Shown: positions 5,350 to 5,735 of the stretch, in pieces
Layout of the letters: the number at the start of each line of letters is the position of its first letter
Position numbering within the stretch: position 1 is the stretch's first letter
Source: Deltaproteobacteria bacterium
GTDB taxonomy: Bacteria; Desulfobacterota; Desulfobulbia; Desulfobulbales; BM004
Assembly: GCA_019312695.1 (NCBI GenBank)
Contig: JAFDCT010000013.1
Location: forward strand, 1-5,735
DNA length: 5,735 bases
Direction: 5' to 3'
Made by a program: the position numbers and the translations under genes
Notes under the pieces: generated by a model
The model's database searches: none
Seen by the model: only the letters and a program-made list of their open reading frames with translations
What the model was told of the DNA's origin: nothing

Positions 5350-5682
5350 ATGCGTCTGTATAAGATCGACCAGCTAAGCCGGGAAGAAAAGGCAAACATT
5401 GAGAGCTACCTGAACAGGACACTGCAGCCCAGCCCTGTGGCGGGAGTGCACTGGCTTGAGGTACCGCCGGATTTGCTCAGCACAGAACAACGTAGCCATG
5501 AGGAGTGCGGACCCTTTTTCTTTGCTGTTGAGCTTGAAGCAGAAGCTGTGAGTTTTGAACTTCTTGTCCGCAGCCAGTCCAATCTGCACTGTTCCTGCAT
5601 AGCGTATGCCTCAACAGCACAGCGTGATTTTGTCCTGCGGTTTATTGACAAAATGCTGCAGAAAGAAAAGATACAGGCTTGA
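5350..5682 (+). CDS. Small protein of unknown function with Cys-Ser-Cys, 110 aa
   Basis: I do not recognise a named family. The 110-aa protein begins with MRLYKIDQLSREEKANIESYL, a strand and helix. WLEVPPDLLSTEQRSHEECGPFFFAVEL (35-62) and VSFELLVRSQSNLHCSC (68-83) are strand-rich, and QRDFVLRFIDKMLQKEK (91-107) is a C-terminal helix. Cys53 beside His50, and Cys81 and Cys83 beside His80, could make a metal or redox site; this is inference from spacing only. There is no signal peptide or membrane segment, so a cytoplasmic place is likely. ATG 5350 is chosen over the in-frame TTG at 5320 because it has a good ribosome site and avoids overlap with the preceding small ORF. It is the third gene of the probable peptidase operon. 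Confidence 0.82.
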   Translation: MRLYKIDQLSREEKANIESYLNRTLQPSPVAGVHWLEVPPDLLSTEQRSHEECGPFFFAVELEAEAVSFELLVRSQSNLHCSCIAYASTAQRDFVLRFIDKMLQKEKIQA

Positions 5683-5735
5683 AATCAAAGGGCTTTATGG
5701 TTATGTGTTTCAGAATTTTTTTTAACAAACCCTTA

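Overview
The window looks like a bacterial chromosome segment, AT-rich between genes and moderately GC in the coding parts. It holds conserved housekeeping genes mixed with small proteins of unknown function. The gyrA-gpsA junction and the style of the unknown proteins suggest an anaerobic deltaproteobacterium (Desulfobacterota). That assignment rests on memory of family resemblance, not on a search, and I hold it at about 0.5. I see no insertion sequence, tRNA, rRNA, CRISPR array or phage gene.

Layout. (1) Positions 1-866 are the 3' part of gyrA (the DNA gyrase A beta-pinwheel with its GyrA box); the gene begins outside the window. Its stop codon shares one base with the start of gpsA (866-1891, glycerol-3-phosphate dehydrogenase). 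(2) A 183-base convergent spacer (1892-2074) carries a perfect 11-bp hairpin and a second, nested inverted repeat that overlaps a protein-like 30-codon open stretch. (3) rdgB (2075-2758, minus strand) encodes a house-cleaning nucleotide pyrophosphatase with an unusual C-terminal tail. (4) A 336-base, very AT-rich divergent spacer (2759-3094) holds several palindromes and a plausible sigma70-type promoter facing right. (5) A rightward run follows: a 195-aa coiled-coil protein of unknown function (3095-3682), an 87-aa unknown (3731-3994), an M24 Xaa-Pro aminopeptidase starting at TTG (4063-5154), an easily missed small ORF of 42-55 codons (5172 or 5211-5339), and a 110-aa unknown (5350-5682). 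The last three lie 17 and 10 bases apart and look like one operon.

How it fits together. gyrA and gpsA are probably cotranscribed and translationally coupled, although their products act in unrelated pathways (DNA supercoiling and phospholipid precursor synthesis). rdgB is transcribed alone toward gpsA. The right-hand run pairs one recognisable peptidase with four small or uncharacterised proteins, and this is where anything new is most likely to be. I see no sign of a defence system or other striking novel machinery. The most useful result is the overlooked small gene between the peptidase and the 110-aa protein.
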